From Owenia fusiformis (Eukaryota > Annelida > Polychaeta > Sabellida > Oweniidae): a DNA stretch of 64,000 bases. Position numbers and translations under genes: made by a program. Below the pieces are notes generated by a model. It made no database searches. It was not told the DNA's origin and saw only the letters and a program-made list of their open reading frames with translations. The stretch is from assembly GCA_903813345.2 (NCBI GenBank), contig CAIIXF020000001.1, positions 34,939,366 through 35,003,365 on the forward strand. Reading direction: 5' to 3'. Below are positions 1 to 12,722 of the stretch, one piece after another (positions within the stretch are counted from its first letter, which is position 1; each line of letters begins with the position of its first letter).

Positions 1-1512
1 TCTTAAAAAATCAAATGGAATAAAATGTTTTTGGCTGTGTTATATTTCAAATCCCAGGTAAGAACATCAAAAGAACTGTTCTACTATTTTATCCTTTCCT
101 TGCATCTGGTTGCTGTTGAACTCGACAAGATATCTCTTCAATTTGGTACAATAGCCATTTGTAACTCCATTAAACCATCACCCACTCAAACTCAGCCAGG
201 TATCGTAATCTTGGTACCTTCAGGTGAAACGATATCAATTTTATAAAAAGGTTGGAGAAATATGGTTACGAGTGCGTAAGAATGTTAGCGAGGTTCCTTT
301 ACACAGGTGAGACTAGTTTATGGGTGTAACATCAAAGACCTCAGACATACTTACCTAACACTTACCTGTAATCTTACCTTTTTAGCTAGTCTTTGATATA
401 CACCTTTCAACGATTAACTAAGATAACAAGCGAAGGGATGGCGCTATCTGCCGCAGCTTTATGAAGCTGTTGTTTTTTCTCTAAATGTCATATGGGGAAT
501 TTTGTGTTGATTATGTTGCAAAGAATACTGATCCAATCAGCAATCAGCGCTGAGGCTTGTCTCAATCTGAGGTGTTACTACCGTCAAGGTAGCATTTAAG
601 GGAGAACTCTCTCTGTGATTAGCATACTAATCCCAATGGGGATTATCCTATCTCTATTCTAATTTAGCTCTCATAAAGGTGAAGCCATTCGCTCTAATCA
701 AGAAAAGTGACTCATGTTGAGAGATGCTGTAGCACCTTGACACAAATTTATAGGTACAGTGCCTTGCACATGAATAAGTTAGCTGTTAGGTGGGTATATC
801 AATGGGCTGTGGATGCTGAGAGGAAGGTAGAAGGAAATACCATTGAGATTTATCCTACCACATTGTATATCAGATATCACGCATGGAGAGTGGTTTTAGT
901 AAAGACTGTAAAGAAACAATGATTTTGGCGCTTATCTATGAGGAAGACATCAGAATGTTTCTCTCAGAATATTGTTGAGCTATGTCAAATGACGGAACTG
1001 GATAATTATCAGAAGGGAGTTTTATTACGGATATAAGCATGGAGGCTGGGAGTGACTGTGTGAAACCTGAATTGAGACAAGGTGCATATGGATTGTAAAC
1101 AAGCTCATTGGGAGTTCTAGTATTTCTCTCATTATCTGAACATTTCTATTTTCAAGACATGGACAATTTAGTATGTAAACAAACACACAAAGGCAGAAAC
1201 TATGATTTTGTTTGTTTCAATGTCTTTATTTGATTATTCATGATTACAAAAAGTCAAGGTGTTTTTATTATTTTGCTTAAAATCATATATTTTTGATAGG
1301 AATTAATTGTCTTCTCGCAGACAATGACAATATTGACAGAGAGCTTTCATTATATAAGTGTGGCATTTCACATGCATGAATATTTCAAGTAAACAATGAA
1401 TAAAGTTTAAAATAAATAGATATCTTAAATATTACATAAACAGCTTAGCGGACAAATAAATAAGTAAAGTTGAAAAATAAATAACTTAATATGTTTATCT
1501 TTATATTTACAG
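1..1512. other. Non-coding, upstream or intronic to ZEB
   Basis: No ZEB exon, RNA gene or clear repeat was recognised. The in-frame exon at 1513 needs a preceding exon ending in phase 1; none with ZEB-like content is seen here. Confidence 0.5.
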
Positions 1513-1680
1513 AAGCTGAAGATAACACTCAGAAAGATTCTAAGGAAAACATGCAACTTGATGCCAGAGAGTCTGATGTAACAATTGATGAATGCCATGA
1601 CAACAATGAATTAACAGATCACCATGACAACCACCCATCTCCCGTATCTAACACACATAAACCACAAAAACATATTCTAG
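1513..1680 (+). CDS. ZEB: ZEB exon (N-terminal acidic segment)
   Basis: The exon follows a TATATTTACAG acceptor and ends at CTAG|GTAAAA. It is symmetric phase 1-1 (168 bp) and encodes an acidic, Asn/His-rich, low-complexity stretch ([13 protein letters not shown]...). Only the splice sites and in-phase joining to the next exon support it. The exon that supplies its first base is not visible. Confidence 0.72.
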
Positions 1681-4600
1681 GTAAAAAAATTATAATTCTT
1701 ATCGCTACCATTATAAAAACACAAACCTAATGCTTTACATATTAAAATTGGAAGTTACCTAAATGAGCACATAATGATGTTGCTTGTACATTACCCAGAT
1801 GGTCATATCAGATCGCAGAAAAGCATACATCTGGACGAAACAGAAAGTAAGATGTAAAAACAGGTACCAAGTTTGATTAGTGTTTCACTTGGATCCAATT
1901 ATGACTTAGTCATTGTCTAAATTAATTTCAAGCCAGCTAACACTGAGCAATTAATGCGTTACTGTTCTGGAACTGAAACAGTAAGACAATAGCACCAAGA
2001 TATATATTTAAATAATTGACTTTCAGAAGAAGATCAGCATTAATTGCTTAAGCCTTTTAGTTTGTAATAGCACAATGATAGATAGCAGTACTCGCTTGCA
2101 GGTTTCTAAATCTTGTAATAGGACGTTGCTGTCAGTCTCCGTTAGTTTATAGGATTCTAATGTATTTGTACCGAAACTGAATTTTTCAAATGTATTATTA
2201 GAGGACTTGATTGATAAACATGGTCAATTATTTCGCTATTTTGAAAACAATAATTTCTAACAATTAATCTTATCTTTAAGGATGTTGTGATTTTCACTTC
2301 AAATTTTGAATCAGGAGTTGTGATTATAAATTTATAACCAGTTTAATGATAATAACAACATTCTGATATTATCATTGTTGGAAAATATTGAGTTGCATTC
2401 CTGGGAGCTAATCCTCCTTGGTTGTTTGTATTATTCTTTTTTAAATGAAAATTGCTCACTTTTTTCTCTTTACCAGGTATGTGATAAATTGTGATGCATT
2501 TGAATGATCATTCTAAATAGGGGATATATGGAACCGCAATAAAATCAATGAATTCCTATCTAGTCACATTGCTATCTACCTTGATGTAATCCCCACATCC
2601 TTCTCTGCAATACACCTCACTGTAGAAGAGCAAGAAATATGCAGAAATATGCAAGACTAATTTTGACATGTGCTGAAACAGTGAAAATAATCAGGCTCTT
2701 GTTTTATGTGTTAATATCATGGCACATTCCTGCTAGTCCATCACATTGGTTTGGCACCTGAGTTTTGTGCAGGGCTTCATGAGACAGCCAAATAGACTAA
2801 TCAAGTGATGATCTTATTCAGTTTTGTTTGCTGTCGGTTGGATGATTAATGGCCCTGTTTCTTATGGATGACAGAACCAGCACGTCTTACCATTTTAATT
2901 GAAACTGGAACACAGGCTTTATAAGGCCAGAATGTGGATGAGGCATAAGCATTAGCTGTTTCACCTTTGTAGAGTGTCTATAGATCTAATCATGGTTATT
3001 TTTGGTTTATATCTCAATTTATTCGACTGTTTTATTGTTCGATGCAATTTCCCTGTTATTTTTATTTTCACCTTAATTTTATTGGATAATGTCATTTCTG
3101 CTTCTCACCTCATGGTGAATATCCCTAGATGACATTTATGATTCGACTATATTGCAGTATGTCTCTATTATAGCAAATAACATAGGTAGTGATATTAATG
3201 ACAAATGTAGGATATATGAGTGACACGGGGTAATATAATAGGGACTTAACTAATGAGTTTGGAATAAAAACTTATTCAAATATCACAAACTATGGGTCAT
3301 TAGTTTTCTATAGAATGGCAGTTAAAATACATATTGAGTTACCTTCTATGTTATGACAAGGTAATGAAACAACCTTTCGTGATATTTTGATAAACTTTAC
3401 AATATAGATTATAATGATGTTTTACATGATAAGATTACTTCCCTTAAGAATGTCTCAATAATTTGATTAATTTCCAAAAATTAACTAATTAAAGTAAAAT
3501 AATGCATGACATGAAAAGCCAAATGAGCAGTTTTTGAAAACAAAGCCAATTTAGCAAGGTAGTAGGAAAGAACATTTTCCGTAATCTAATTGTAAGCGAC
3601 TCTGCAACATGGCATATTAATTCCTGTAGCGTGTATACCTCACTAGTACCTTTATACCTTGATGTCTCACTGTGGGATGGCATTATAGTAAGATACATTT
3701 AGCTAGGCCTACTAGACAGAGACACTTATGTAGCATACTTTAAGAAAATGATTTTCTGTTTTAAGCAGTCTGATTTTTATTATTAAGATGTACGTAATAA
3801 GAATTTCTGTAATTCATGGCCATATGTGATACAATGAGTGACGTGCATTGTTCCATACTGCAATCACTGATTTGGGCCATACGTCAGAATATAATATGAC
3901 ATTCTTTCTTCATTGCAGCAGATACCACTGAAAGCGAACAACGTGAGGACACTAACGATTTAAATAAACATTCCCTAACAAGTGAACAAACAAACGCAAC
4001 TATGGATACCAATAAGAGCACACAGAATGATGATGAACTCACCAAGACTACACAAGAGGAAGGTCAGGAGAATGCCAACAGGGCTTCTGCCCCACAGAGT
4101 GAAGAGGAAAAGATTCAGGAACTGATGGGAAGGTCAGATACTGCAGTGATCTACCCTGAGCCCGTTGATGATGAGGGCAGAGACAATGAACAAGGCCCAG
4201 CAACTCCTGATCACATCAATACAGACAACATAGAAGGTGAGAACACTTTCATTTAGATTTATAAAATTGTCATTGCATTCAGAGTTTAGCTATGCTTTAT
4301 ATCAATTTAACTTTAATCTTCTGCAAGCTTCAATCCCATAGGGACAAGGATGTTAATATTGTGCATACGGGCCATAGATAATACTTTCCTAAAAAAGTCT
4401 TTCAGGAAATCTTTAATTAATTATCATGTTCTCTTCAATAGAATTATTGCCTTAAGGATCAACCAAATGTTGTTTTACTTGTTTAATTAAAGGAAAATGC
4501 TCAAGTGTGCCCCTTCCAATGTATGACAAAGTGACATCATGCAACCTAAATACTCTCTGCATATCCTAGGAAAATGTCTTTAACACGTTAAATGAAAATT

Positions 4601-7600
4601 ATATGTTGAACAGAGAAAAAAGCATGGAACAAAATAAACAGATGTCAAAGTCTTGATTTGATTATTGCAAAAAACATGCTCTTAAATATATTTAACATTC
4701 ATTTTTTGAGAATCCATTGTCAGGTTTTTATAATAAAGAAAATCCGAATAATATTTTTTGAGTCCTTCTTTTATACAGAATTCTACCCTCTTATATCAGT
4801 GTTAAAATTCAAAGTGTTGTTTCAATCAAATATTAATGTAGAGTTGATGATTTATGGTTTTGAGGCTCTAAAACGTTTTGTTCAGTTTAATAATTCATTC
4901 TGTTTTAATGGTTGCATTACCTTTAATTAAGAGTGGATTATAATGCGATCACGGGTGTGAAATCTAATAGTGCTGCATAGCTGTGCCAGATGGTGCTATT
5001 AGGTTACATTATACATTAAATCTATGTCTGGGGACTTGTGATTCCCTTGGTGTAATCAGGTAAAAGAAAGTTCAATTGTCTAATATCGCCACCTGGGCCT
5101 AGGCAACAGGGACTCCTAAGGACTCATAGGGACTAACAGCTCAGATCAACTCACAGACATCTCTTAATTGTAAAGAAACACGGGGGAAACCATTTATACA
5201 CTTTAATGGCTTGTAGTTTGAAAAATTGAGATATTCATGTTAATATGTAATAATGATTAATTCGAGATCATAAATTGGAGAAAAATTAATATGCTTATTT
5301 TTTAAGAAGTCTGGTTTTTTGTGATATATTCGTAATCAGTAAATACAAAAAATAATTAATATTGAAGTAAACAGTAAAGATGACCCCCTTCCCCGCATTC
5401 AAATACTGGAACAGAGAATATGTAAACTACAAGCTAAAGTTCTATTAAGTGATGTAAATCTCATATTCGAACTTGACTGTATTCACGCCTTCTATAAACT
5501 GTAAACAAAGTCAACATTTCACCCGGGGTATATTCGCGAACAAAACCCCTGGTAATATGTGTGATGTGTGACGTCATAACGGTGGGCCGTAGTAATGGCG
5601 GACCATAATGAATATTCGAAACATTTTGGTGAGTTTTCATGTTCGAATCGTGATATAGACCTCAGAGCTTCGGTCGTTTGGGGTACAGAAAACGTTTGTG
5701 CCTAGCCCTGCGAGGTGTATTCAACAATATTACCCCTGCTCTTCGGTCTATATTTCTTAAATGATTTATGAGATTTACCACAAATTGATAATGATTTGTT
5801 TGATGCATTAAATTGAAAATTCAATTTAAAAAATCTTTATCGTGCAAACATTCATACTTTCCAACTGTTCTATTTGGTTGAAAATAGATAGTAAATAAAA
5901 ACCCTAAACTAGATTGAAAAATTGAAAAACCAGATATTGAACCAGTTAATGAAAGGTTGTGTAATATATGTAAATGTGTGGAGGATGAATTTCATTTTAT
6001 CATAAATTGTACAAAGCATTCTCAACACAGGCAAATATTTTTCAGTAAAATTTCTGAAATATTACCAACATTTGACTTGAATAGTAACGATATATTTGTA
6101 AATATAATTTCTAATGATAATATCATCTTCCAACGACATCTTGGTAAATTTATATACCATTCATTTAACAATTTAGAATAATCAGCAAAATTTGTGCATC
6201 ACACTTTAAAATATTTTGCCTTTCTTGTATGCTTTCTGTAAATATATCAAATCATGTATATTTTTATAAAGATGTAGTTTTAGTAAGTAGTTTAGTAGTA
6301 GATAGTAGTTTTAGTGAGTAGTTTATGACTAATGTAATCATGTTATGATACAATATGTCAATAAAAGTTATATATAACTATTTGTGAGGCCAAAATAAAT
6401 TCAAGTCTTCAGATCTCAAATTATAATTTTACTGTAACTTGTGATCACATGGTCCATGTTGTAGCAGTGTAGTCATCTCACATGACAACCTCACGCCTGA
6501 TGATGGTGGCACATCCCAGGTGACTTAACTTATGCCTGAAATAGCCATCTGCTGATTGTTATTTCATGTTATTTCTCACTAAAGTTGGCATGAGCTACCT
6601 GATGTTCTTGCATATTCTTGCAAGTATTCATGACCATATATTTTATTTATTTATTTATTTCTAATTCCTCTCTTTGTTACCTAATTTTACATTCTAAAGC
6701 ATGATAAACATGACATTTTTCCTGTATGCAGCCACTCAGTGTATTATGTGATGAGAAAGCACAAGGTGTTATATCTCATCAAATAAATTGTTTTATTGCC
6801 AAAGTGCATGTTTGAGCTCCAGTTGCGAGTCAATCAGGCAACATGCAAAGTGATCATCTCTATTTAGATAGTATTATTTGTTAATTAGGCCCCAGGATTT
6901 ACAAAGTGGTGGTACACACCCTTTCTTACTGAACTAAGAGGTGCATAAATCAATGGAAAAAACTCTTCATATAATATTAGGAAGGTGTTCAAAATGATTT
7001 CAAATTGGAGAATAATGTAAGCATTTAAAGAGGGAACAACTTTTATTGTGAACACCGGCTCATAGTGGGAACGCCTCAAATGCAAATGCCTCGAATTGAA
7101 AAAGAAATACCTTAAAATACCAATGCCCTGAAATGCAAACTTATGTACCTTAAAATGTGAAACTGTTTACCAGTACTTGCAAGTATCTGTGACTATGAGT
7201 CAACATGACAATTGACATGCCTGGATATGTTCTAGTGAAGTATTATAGTTTCACTTCCTCATCACAGGACTCTAGGAATTCACTTGAAACCAGGAAAACT
7301 TGTCCCAACATCAGGCTCATGATGCAGTGGTAAAACATGATTAACTACAGAGTCAGAGGTGTCCGTCATAGCAGATGTATTCATAATCACATGACTACTT
7401 TGCTTTGTGGTTTGTCCTTTCCAAGTCTATTTATAACATAGAGATGTTGTGTTTCTGCTACATGTATTTATGACATGTTGTTCTATTGTTTGTTATAGAT
7501 GGGTGTGATGAGGTGAAGTGCCCACACTGTGAGAGAGTCCTAGATGATCCAATACTCCTCAAGTCACATATTGTGTCTGCCCACCCTGACCAGACTCCCG

Positions 7601-10600
7601 TGTTTGTCTGTCCTCGTTGTAACGCCCAATTCCTCCTGAAGTCACAGCTAGAGAAACATAATCTCTACCACTCCCCGACTGTCCAAATATGTAAAATCTG
7701 CAACAAGTCATTCGCCAATGTGTATCGTCTTCAGCGCCATATGATCTGTCACGAAGAAAGTAACGAGCTCCGTAAGTTCAAATGTTTGGAATGTGGAAAG
7801 GCCTTCAAGTTCAAGCACCACCTTAAAGAACATGTTCGCATTCACAGCGGAGAGAAACCTTTTCAGTGTAATAATTGCGGGAAACGCTTCAGTCATTCTG
7901 GGTCTTACAGTAGTCACATGACTTCTAAGAAGTGCTGGGTGGTGGGACCCAGAGCTAGAGGGAGAACCCCAGAGGGATCCCCAGCCAAGGAGATCTCCGC
8001 TAATTCTCCATCTCCAGCTAGAATTCCGAGCACAACTAGCTTCATGACTCCTACTTCCGGCTTCATGTCATCACCGACCGCCTCAACGCCATTTCTTCCA
8101 TTCTTACCCAGGCCATTCCCACCAATAGGTGGCAGTCTTCCATACATGCCATTCAGTAACTTCACAGGTGGTCTCCTGAACCCCATGCACCCCATCAACA
8201 CCATAAGTCCAGGTTTCATCCAGAAGATGACAGCTGCCTATAGCTTGGCTAGTATGGGGGTAGGAGGTACCCAGGTATCTCCCATTGCTGGACAGCTCCC
8301 CTCCATGCAGAGGATGATGTCTCCTGGTAGAGCCAACACTCCCCACACTCCTCAATCTCCAAGCAGTGCACAGTTCAACAACCCTGCAGCTTCCCCCAGA
8401 ACAGATGAGGGACACAGCACTGATAATGCATCCAATGTTAACCATAGCACACCTACAGAGAAGTACAATAACCAGTCTTCCACAGAGAACCCACAGTCTT
8501 CCACAGAGAACAAACAGTCTTCCATAGATGCCAAATCTAAAGAGACAAACGAGACTTCCAGTGACAACAATATCACTAGTCCTTCCAAAGATAAACCCAG
8601 TGATAGTGCAGACAGCAACAAGGAGAATGATGCTGACAGTGATGAGTACCATAAAGATGAATCCAAGAACAGTGCAGATAGCTACAGTGCTGTTAAGAAA
8701 GTCCTTGAAACAGTCCACGCTACGGTGTCTAATCAACAACAGACCGGGGAAGATAAATCTGCCATCAGTCGTCTGGGAAAAGCTGATGGCCAACTGAACA
8801 CAAAAGAAGATTTAGTTCAGAGAATACATGAGAGAGTAGAGGAAATCAGTCGTGTGAATGCCAGCCAAGACCAGAAGTGCCGCCATTGTTGTGATACATT
8901 CTCCAACCCTATTGAGCTACATCAACATGAGCGCTATCTATGTAAACTAAATAGAGACATCTATGGTGTGTCCGATGGAGTCGACTCACCCACAGGGGCA
9001 GCCTCTCCCAGTGTTCACAGCATGGACACCGACAGATCAAACATTGACACTGATGATGAATGCAGTGACGCAATGGAGCCAGATGAACTTGATAAGGATG
9101 GGAGATCAAGATTTAGATCACGTTCAATGATTAATGACCATCAGCTAGAGATTCTGAAATCTCACTACAAGATTAATCCCAGGCCACGAAAGTTTGAGTT
9201 GATTCGTATTGGGAATGAGATCAACTTCCCTAAGAGGGTTGTACAAGTGTGGTTCCAGAATATGAGAGCTAGAGACAGAAAGAAGGGCAAAGATGTACCA
9301 TATTTCCCAACAATGGCACGTTTTAAGAATAGGGACCAACCTCCAAGCAACACTCCCCCAAGGGCTACTTCAGATGGTAAATCTGCACCTTACATTCCTA
9401 TTGTTCCCCGACCATTCAGTAACATGTCAGTGTACACAAGCCAGCCTACACCTACACCAGGGGTGCTTCCCACATACTACCACTCCCCTGCAGGTCCTGT
9501 GTCCTCACAAGAAGAACCCCTTGACCTGTCAATTAACAAGAGCAGCTCTTCCCCTGATAATACCCCAAGGCCTAGTCCCACTCACTCCCATGAAGATACA
9601 AGTAGCCCCCTGAATCTCAGCATTAAGAGATCATCAAGTGACCGCCCTATGGAAAACTCCAACATCTACCGATATATGCATCAAGAAGGTCTTATATCTC
9701 CTCGCTCCTTCAACATGGCAAAGCTGAGTGGCTACCCTCATATAGACAACAATGGTAACCTATGCTCCAAGATGAACCTCCTCCAGGAAGACCTACAGAG
9801 GTCCTCTACTCCCGGAAGCTCTATCTCATCACGCTGCAGCTCAAAGGATGACAGTGTCCTCAACTGCAGCTTTGGGTCGTCCATCTCCAACAGTCTCATT
9901 GACTTCCACATGAGTGCAGAGGCCAATAGACGCAACAGAAAGAAAACATGGAAACAGGTAAATGTTCTGTTTTAACATCACTTAAAGGGTGACGCATATC
10001 GTTTAGCAAATCAAATGCTCATTTCTGGTGTTGCTCACCGTTAAGTATAAAAGGCCCGATCCCGGAATAATACTCAAGGGTTCACAGGCTCGAGGTCGTT
10101 GTGTCAACACCTCTAACTGTTCTATAACATAAGTATATTATAGATTGTCACACATTTATAAAAGGGAGGTTTTTATTTTGACAAATCAATTGCACATTTA
10201 TGAGTGAAGTTTCAGGATCTTCTATTTGAGTTATAATAAAGAAAAATTGACATCTTTCCCCCCATAACGTAATAAGCTTAGTACACAGCTTGGCATATGA
10301 AATATCCTCCAAATGAAACAAAGCAGTTCTAATACAAGAATTTAGATTGGCTTTGTACATGCATTCTTTGAACAATCACTCTCTGAATAATGTTTTCAGA
10401 AAAATTATAAACGGATTATTTTATCTCCAAGAAAATTTCAATAAACTCGATTTTACAAAACTCCTTATTTCTTCAAAATGGACTGATCCAGTTGACTCAC
10501 CTGGAGCCGCCATATTGTTTTTACACGGGAAGCTTATCAGAACCCTTAAAGCCATACAAAAATTTACATAATTGAAATAAGTGTTATGTTTAATCAGGAA

Positions 10601-12020
10601 TAATCTTTCAAAGGTTTTATTCACTGTTACATTGACTAGACCATTCATTGCATGGTATTTCCTTTTATTTTAACTTTACCATCTGCTTAATTTACCAATT
10701 CAGTAATAGGATTCAAACTTTATCAGTTAAAAATGAACATTCCTAAAATAAACACCGAGTTGATTGATTTTTATAATTGTGGTTGACAAATTGTGATTAT
10801 TATTGGAAAATGATATATTTATCATTGGCGAAGGTAATTATTCAAAAGGTAATTACAACTATAGGTAATTACGATTTCTATTATTCTCTCAGTGTTGAAA
10901 ATTTATGATGAACTCTATAGTAATTTCTCCATTGGGAGTTGGTTACCGTGGTAATAGAGATATGCTTGTTTTATTATAACGGGATAAAATGTGCGCTGAA
11001 TCTTTATAGCTTCAATTAACTGTATGAGAATATTCATCTCATCCCTACAGTTATCCTCCTAGATTGTCTTCATTGACAGTATTGAGTCATACTTTTTATG
11101 ATTGCCAATTTTTACTAAACTCAGCATTTTATTGATAAAACATTTTGTTTTAGTGCTATTTGATTGCAATGTCATGTTTTTAGTATTAACATCATGAACT
11201 CTACAAAGTCCTAGACTTTATTCTCATTTTTTTCTAATTGTTATCTGAGCTGGGCTATTTGTACCAATGTCAATGTACAAGACTGTAGAACAAAGAATCA
11301 TAAGAATGTTGTATGGGCCATAAAGAATAATCTGAAAGTGAAAATATTTCTTCCGTTAATCCTAAATTATTTCTAATCTCAGATGGAGGCTGAACAAATG
11401 CATTTGACTGATGATACAGATGACAACTTGATCGTTGATGAGGAGGGTAACTTTGTGCCCCGTAAGAAGCGCAAGTCGTGGAAACAACACAAGATTGACA
11501 TAGAAGAGCAGGGGATGTATGCTTGTGACCAGTGCGAGAAGATGTTCAACAAGCAAAGCTCTCTGGCAAGGCATAAATATGAGCATTCTGGTAAGTCAAT
11601 GTAGGAGTTTTGTGTTAATAGATATGTTTTTAAATGCAAGTGTAACCTGAGAGGAATATATTATACTGAATCAATGTTTAACATGTGTAATTTTAACCAA
11701 GAGAGATAATTTTTTCTCTAATGTTGAATTTGTTTTGTTCCATTTTATCCTTTCTATTTTTGAATGTTTTTTAAGCTTTAAAACATTTCATCTCTTTTGT
11801 TTAATTTCTAGGAGCCCGTCCGTTTCCCTGCGATATCTGCCCAAAGGCATTCAAACATAAGCACCATCTAGTGGAACACAAGAGACTTCACTCTGGCGAA
11901 AAACCATTCGTATGTCGTAAATGTGGGAAACGCTTTAGTCACTCTGGCTCTTTCAGTCAACATATGAACCATCGATATAAATACTGCAAACCACTTATCA
12001 ATGGGAATGACACAGACTGA
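1513..12020 (+). CDS. ZEB: ZEB/zfh-1 family zinc-finger homeobox transcription factor (5' exon missing), joined over five exons
   Basis: Nuclear DNA-binding regulator. Known family members bind paired E-box-like sites through two separated zinc-finger clusters and repress by recruiting CtBP. Exons 1513-1680, 3919-4236, 7499-9957, 11383-11590 and 11812-12020 have GT/AG borders and join in phase (1,1,0,1) into at least 1,119 residues ending at TGA 12018-12020. Domain order is: acidic Ser/Thr/Asn-rich N-terminus; five N-terminal fingers (7519-7935), the last of C2HC form; a lone C2HC finger (8878-8943); a homeodomain (9109-9288) with [16 protein letters not shown] (9517-9531) and PLNLS (9607-9621); three C-terminal fingers (11524-11987) ending HMNHRYKYC. 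The order and the linkers SGEKPF and GKRFSHSGS are diagnostic of ZEB. The first window exon begins mid-codon, so the start codon lies upstream of base 1 or was missed. The homeodomain keeps the canonical WFQN core, more like insect Zfh1 than vertebrate ZEB. Confidence 0.96.
1681..3918 (+). other. ZEB intron
   Basis: AT-rich intron bounded by GTAAAA and TTGCAG. No embedded gene or distinct repeat recognised. Confidence 0.65.
3919..4236 (+). CDS. ZEB: ZEB exon (acidic Ser/Thr/Glu-rich segment)
   Basis: Acceptor TTCATTGCAG, donor GAAG|GTGAGA, 318 bp, phase 1-1. The product is rich in D, E, N, T and Q with no recognised domain and resembles the disordered region between the N-terminus and first fingers of ZEB proteins. 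The Met at 4002 is internal: the frame is open to the acceptor. Confidence 0.85.
4237..7498 (+). other. ZEB intron with LINE 3' fragment
   Basis: Bounded by GTGAGA and GTTATAG. Contains the LINE remnant at 5918-6370 and, at 5660-5755, a short stretch flanked by ATAGACC...GGTCTAT that may be a degraded inverted-repeat element. Confidence 0.7.
5918..6181 (+). pseudogene. LINE reverse-transcriptase C-terminal fragment
   Basis: Open frame ending in a stop at 6179-6181, with [16 protein letters not shown], the terminal Cys-rich motif of a non-LTR element ORF2. It matches the motif CTKC...DEFHFVMKC of the minus-strand LINE at 53747-54214. Only about 85 residues remain, the usual result of 5' truncation on insertion. 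A tail with an AATAAA-like signal and TA-rich end follows to about 6375. Confidence 0.7.
7499..9957 (+). CDS. ZEB: ZEB large exon: N-terminal fingers, middle finger, homeodomain, CtBP motifs
   Basis: Acceptor TTTGTTATAG, donor GAAACAG|GTAAAT; 2,459 bp. Fingers: 7519-7584, 7609-7671, 7690-7752, 7783-7845, 7867-7935 (ends SHMTSKKC, a Cys in place of the last His). A Pro/Ser/Thr-rich linker follows, then a Ser/Asn/Asp-rich region around 8400-8700 and a lone C2HC finger at 8878-8943. The homeodomain spans 9109-9288. PLDLS and PLNLS lie 3' of it in Ser-rich context, as in ZEB CtBP-interaction regions. A single large exon carrying the central part of the protein is also typical of vertebrate ZEB genes. 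Reading through the donor adds only VNVLF before a stop, so intron retention would remove the C-terminal cluster. Confidence 0.95.
9958..11382 (+). other. ZEB intron
   Basis: Bounded by GTAAAT and TCTCAG. Around 10800-10870 several copies of GGTAATTA(C/T) occur close together. No gene recognised. Confidence 0.7.
11383..11590 (+). CDS. ZEB: ZEB exon (basic linker and first C-terminal finger)
   Basis: Acceptor CTAATCTCAG, donor TTCTG|GTAAGT; starts in phase 0 and ends in phase 1. It encodes an acidic stretch ([13 protein letters not shown]), a basic RKKRKSWKQ patch and the finger CDQC...HKYEH at 11524-11586. The RKKRKSWKQ patch echoes NRKKTWKQ at the end of the previous exon. Confidence 0.93.
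11812..12020 (+). CDS. ZEB: ZEB last coding exon (final two C-terminal fingers and stop)
   Basis: Acceptor TTAATTTCTAG. The phase-1 join restores Gly before ARPFPC. Fingers at 11829-11891 (CDIC...HKRLH) and 11913-11987 (CRKC...HMNHRYKYC) follow, then TGA at 12018-12020. Only 11 residues follow the last finger, whereas vertebrate ZEB proteins carry a long acidic tail there. Too short to stand out as an open frame. Confidence 0.95.
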
Positions 12021-12380
12021 ACCGTACACAGCTGCCATCTTTTAAACATTCAAAACTTCATTCCGACATAGAAAATTACATTTTGAATTACATGATCCAG
12101 ATATTCCAGTGTCCAGTTTTGCAAAACACAATGTACCATTCCATAGAATAATGGTATGAAACATTCCACAGATAGAAACTATTTTTGCAAAGAGAATTTC
12201 CATAATATGTGTGTTGATATATATGTATATAGCAAGCTGCATAGAGGGAGCCAGAATCAAGAGTTGCCATGACAACAATCTGTAGGGAAGTAGTTTAAAT
12301 GTGACATCATATCCTGCACAGCTGTTTTATATTGCACAGCTTGTTTGATATGTAACTAAGCTGAGTATAATGTATAGCTT

Positions 12381-12388
12381 CAGTATTA
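12381..12388 (+). promoter_or_regulatory. miR-8/miR-200 family 8-mer seed match
   Basis: CAGTATTA is the 8-mer target of the seed AAUACUG, shared by insect miR-8 and vertebrate miR-200b/c/429, 361 nt after the ZEB stop. ZEB mRNAs are the best-known targets of this family. Confidence 0.5.
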
Positions 12389-12511
12389 TAAGTCATTTAA
12401 ATTGACTGAAATTATTTTTTGTGTTGTAAATATTTACAAAAAATCTCAGTTTATATATTTACTTTATAAACTTTACCATATTAGTACCCATGAATACTCA
12501 TTTATTTAGTT

Positions 12512-12518
12512 CAGTATT
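12512..12518 (+). promoter_or_regulatory. miR-8/miR-200 family 7-mer seed match
   Basis: CAGTATT followed by C (7mer-m8), 124 nt after the preceding match. Confidence 0.42.
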
Positions 12519-12715
12519 CAAGTACATGTACAGTGTACGTTATAATGCATGACATTTTAAACAATATCGGCTGAGTCCAATATTCTTGCCTTTGTGTTAA
12601 AGATAACCCATGACGCATGGGAAATATAGACCTTGTTTTATAGTGTACATAGGATTTCAATATGAAATGAGGCCTGCTAGAAAATGTGCCTCAAATAAGT
12701 CAATCGCATCATCTT

Positions 12716-12722
12716 CAGTATT
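12716..12722 (+). promoter_or_regulatory. miR-8/miR-200 family 7-mer seed match
   Basis: CAGTATT followed by T (7mer-m8); the third match within 342 nt. Confidence 0.42.

Noticed and set aside
707-922. 71-codon open frame as a possible upstream ZEB exon
   Set aside because: No ZEB-like sequence and no donor giving the phase needed by the exon at 1513.
4658-4930. 90-codon open frame in a ZEB intron
   Set aside because: AT-rich, Phe/Ile-rich composition typical of non-coding sequence; no acceptor or donor in frame and no similarity to ZEB.
7708-8793. Antisense open frames opposite the ZEB large exon
   Set aside because: Shadows of a strongly supported coding exon; no domain or splice support.
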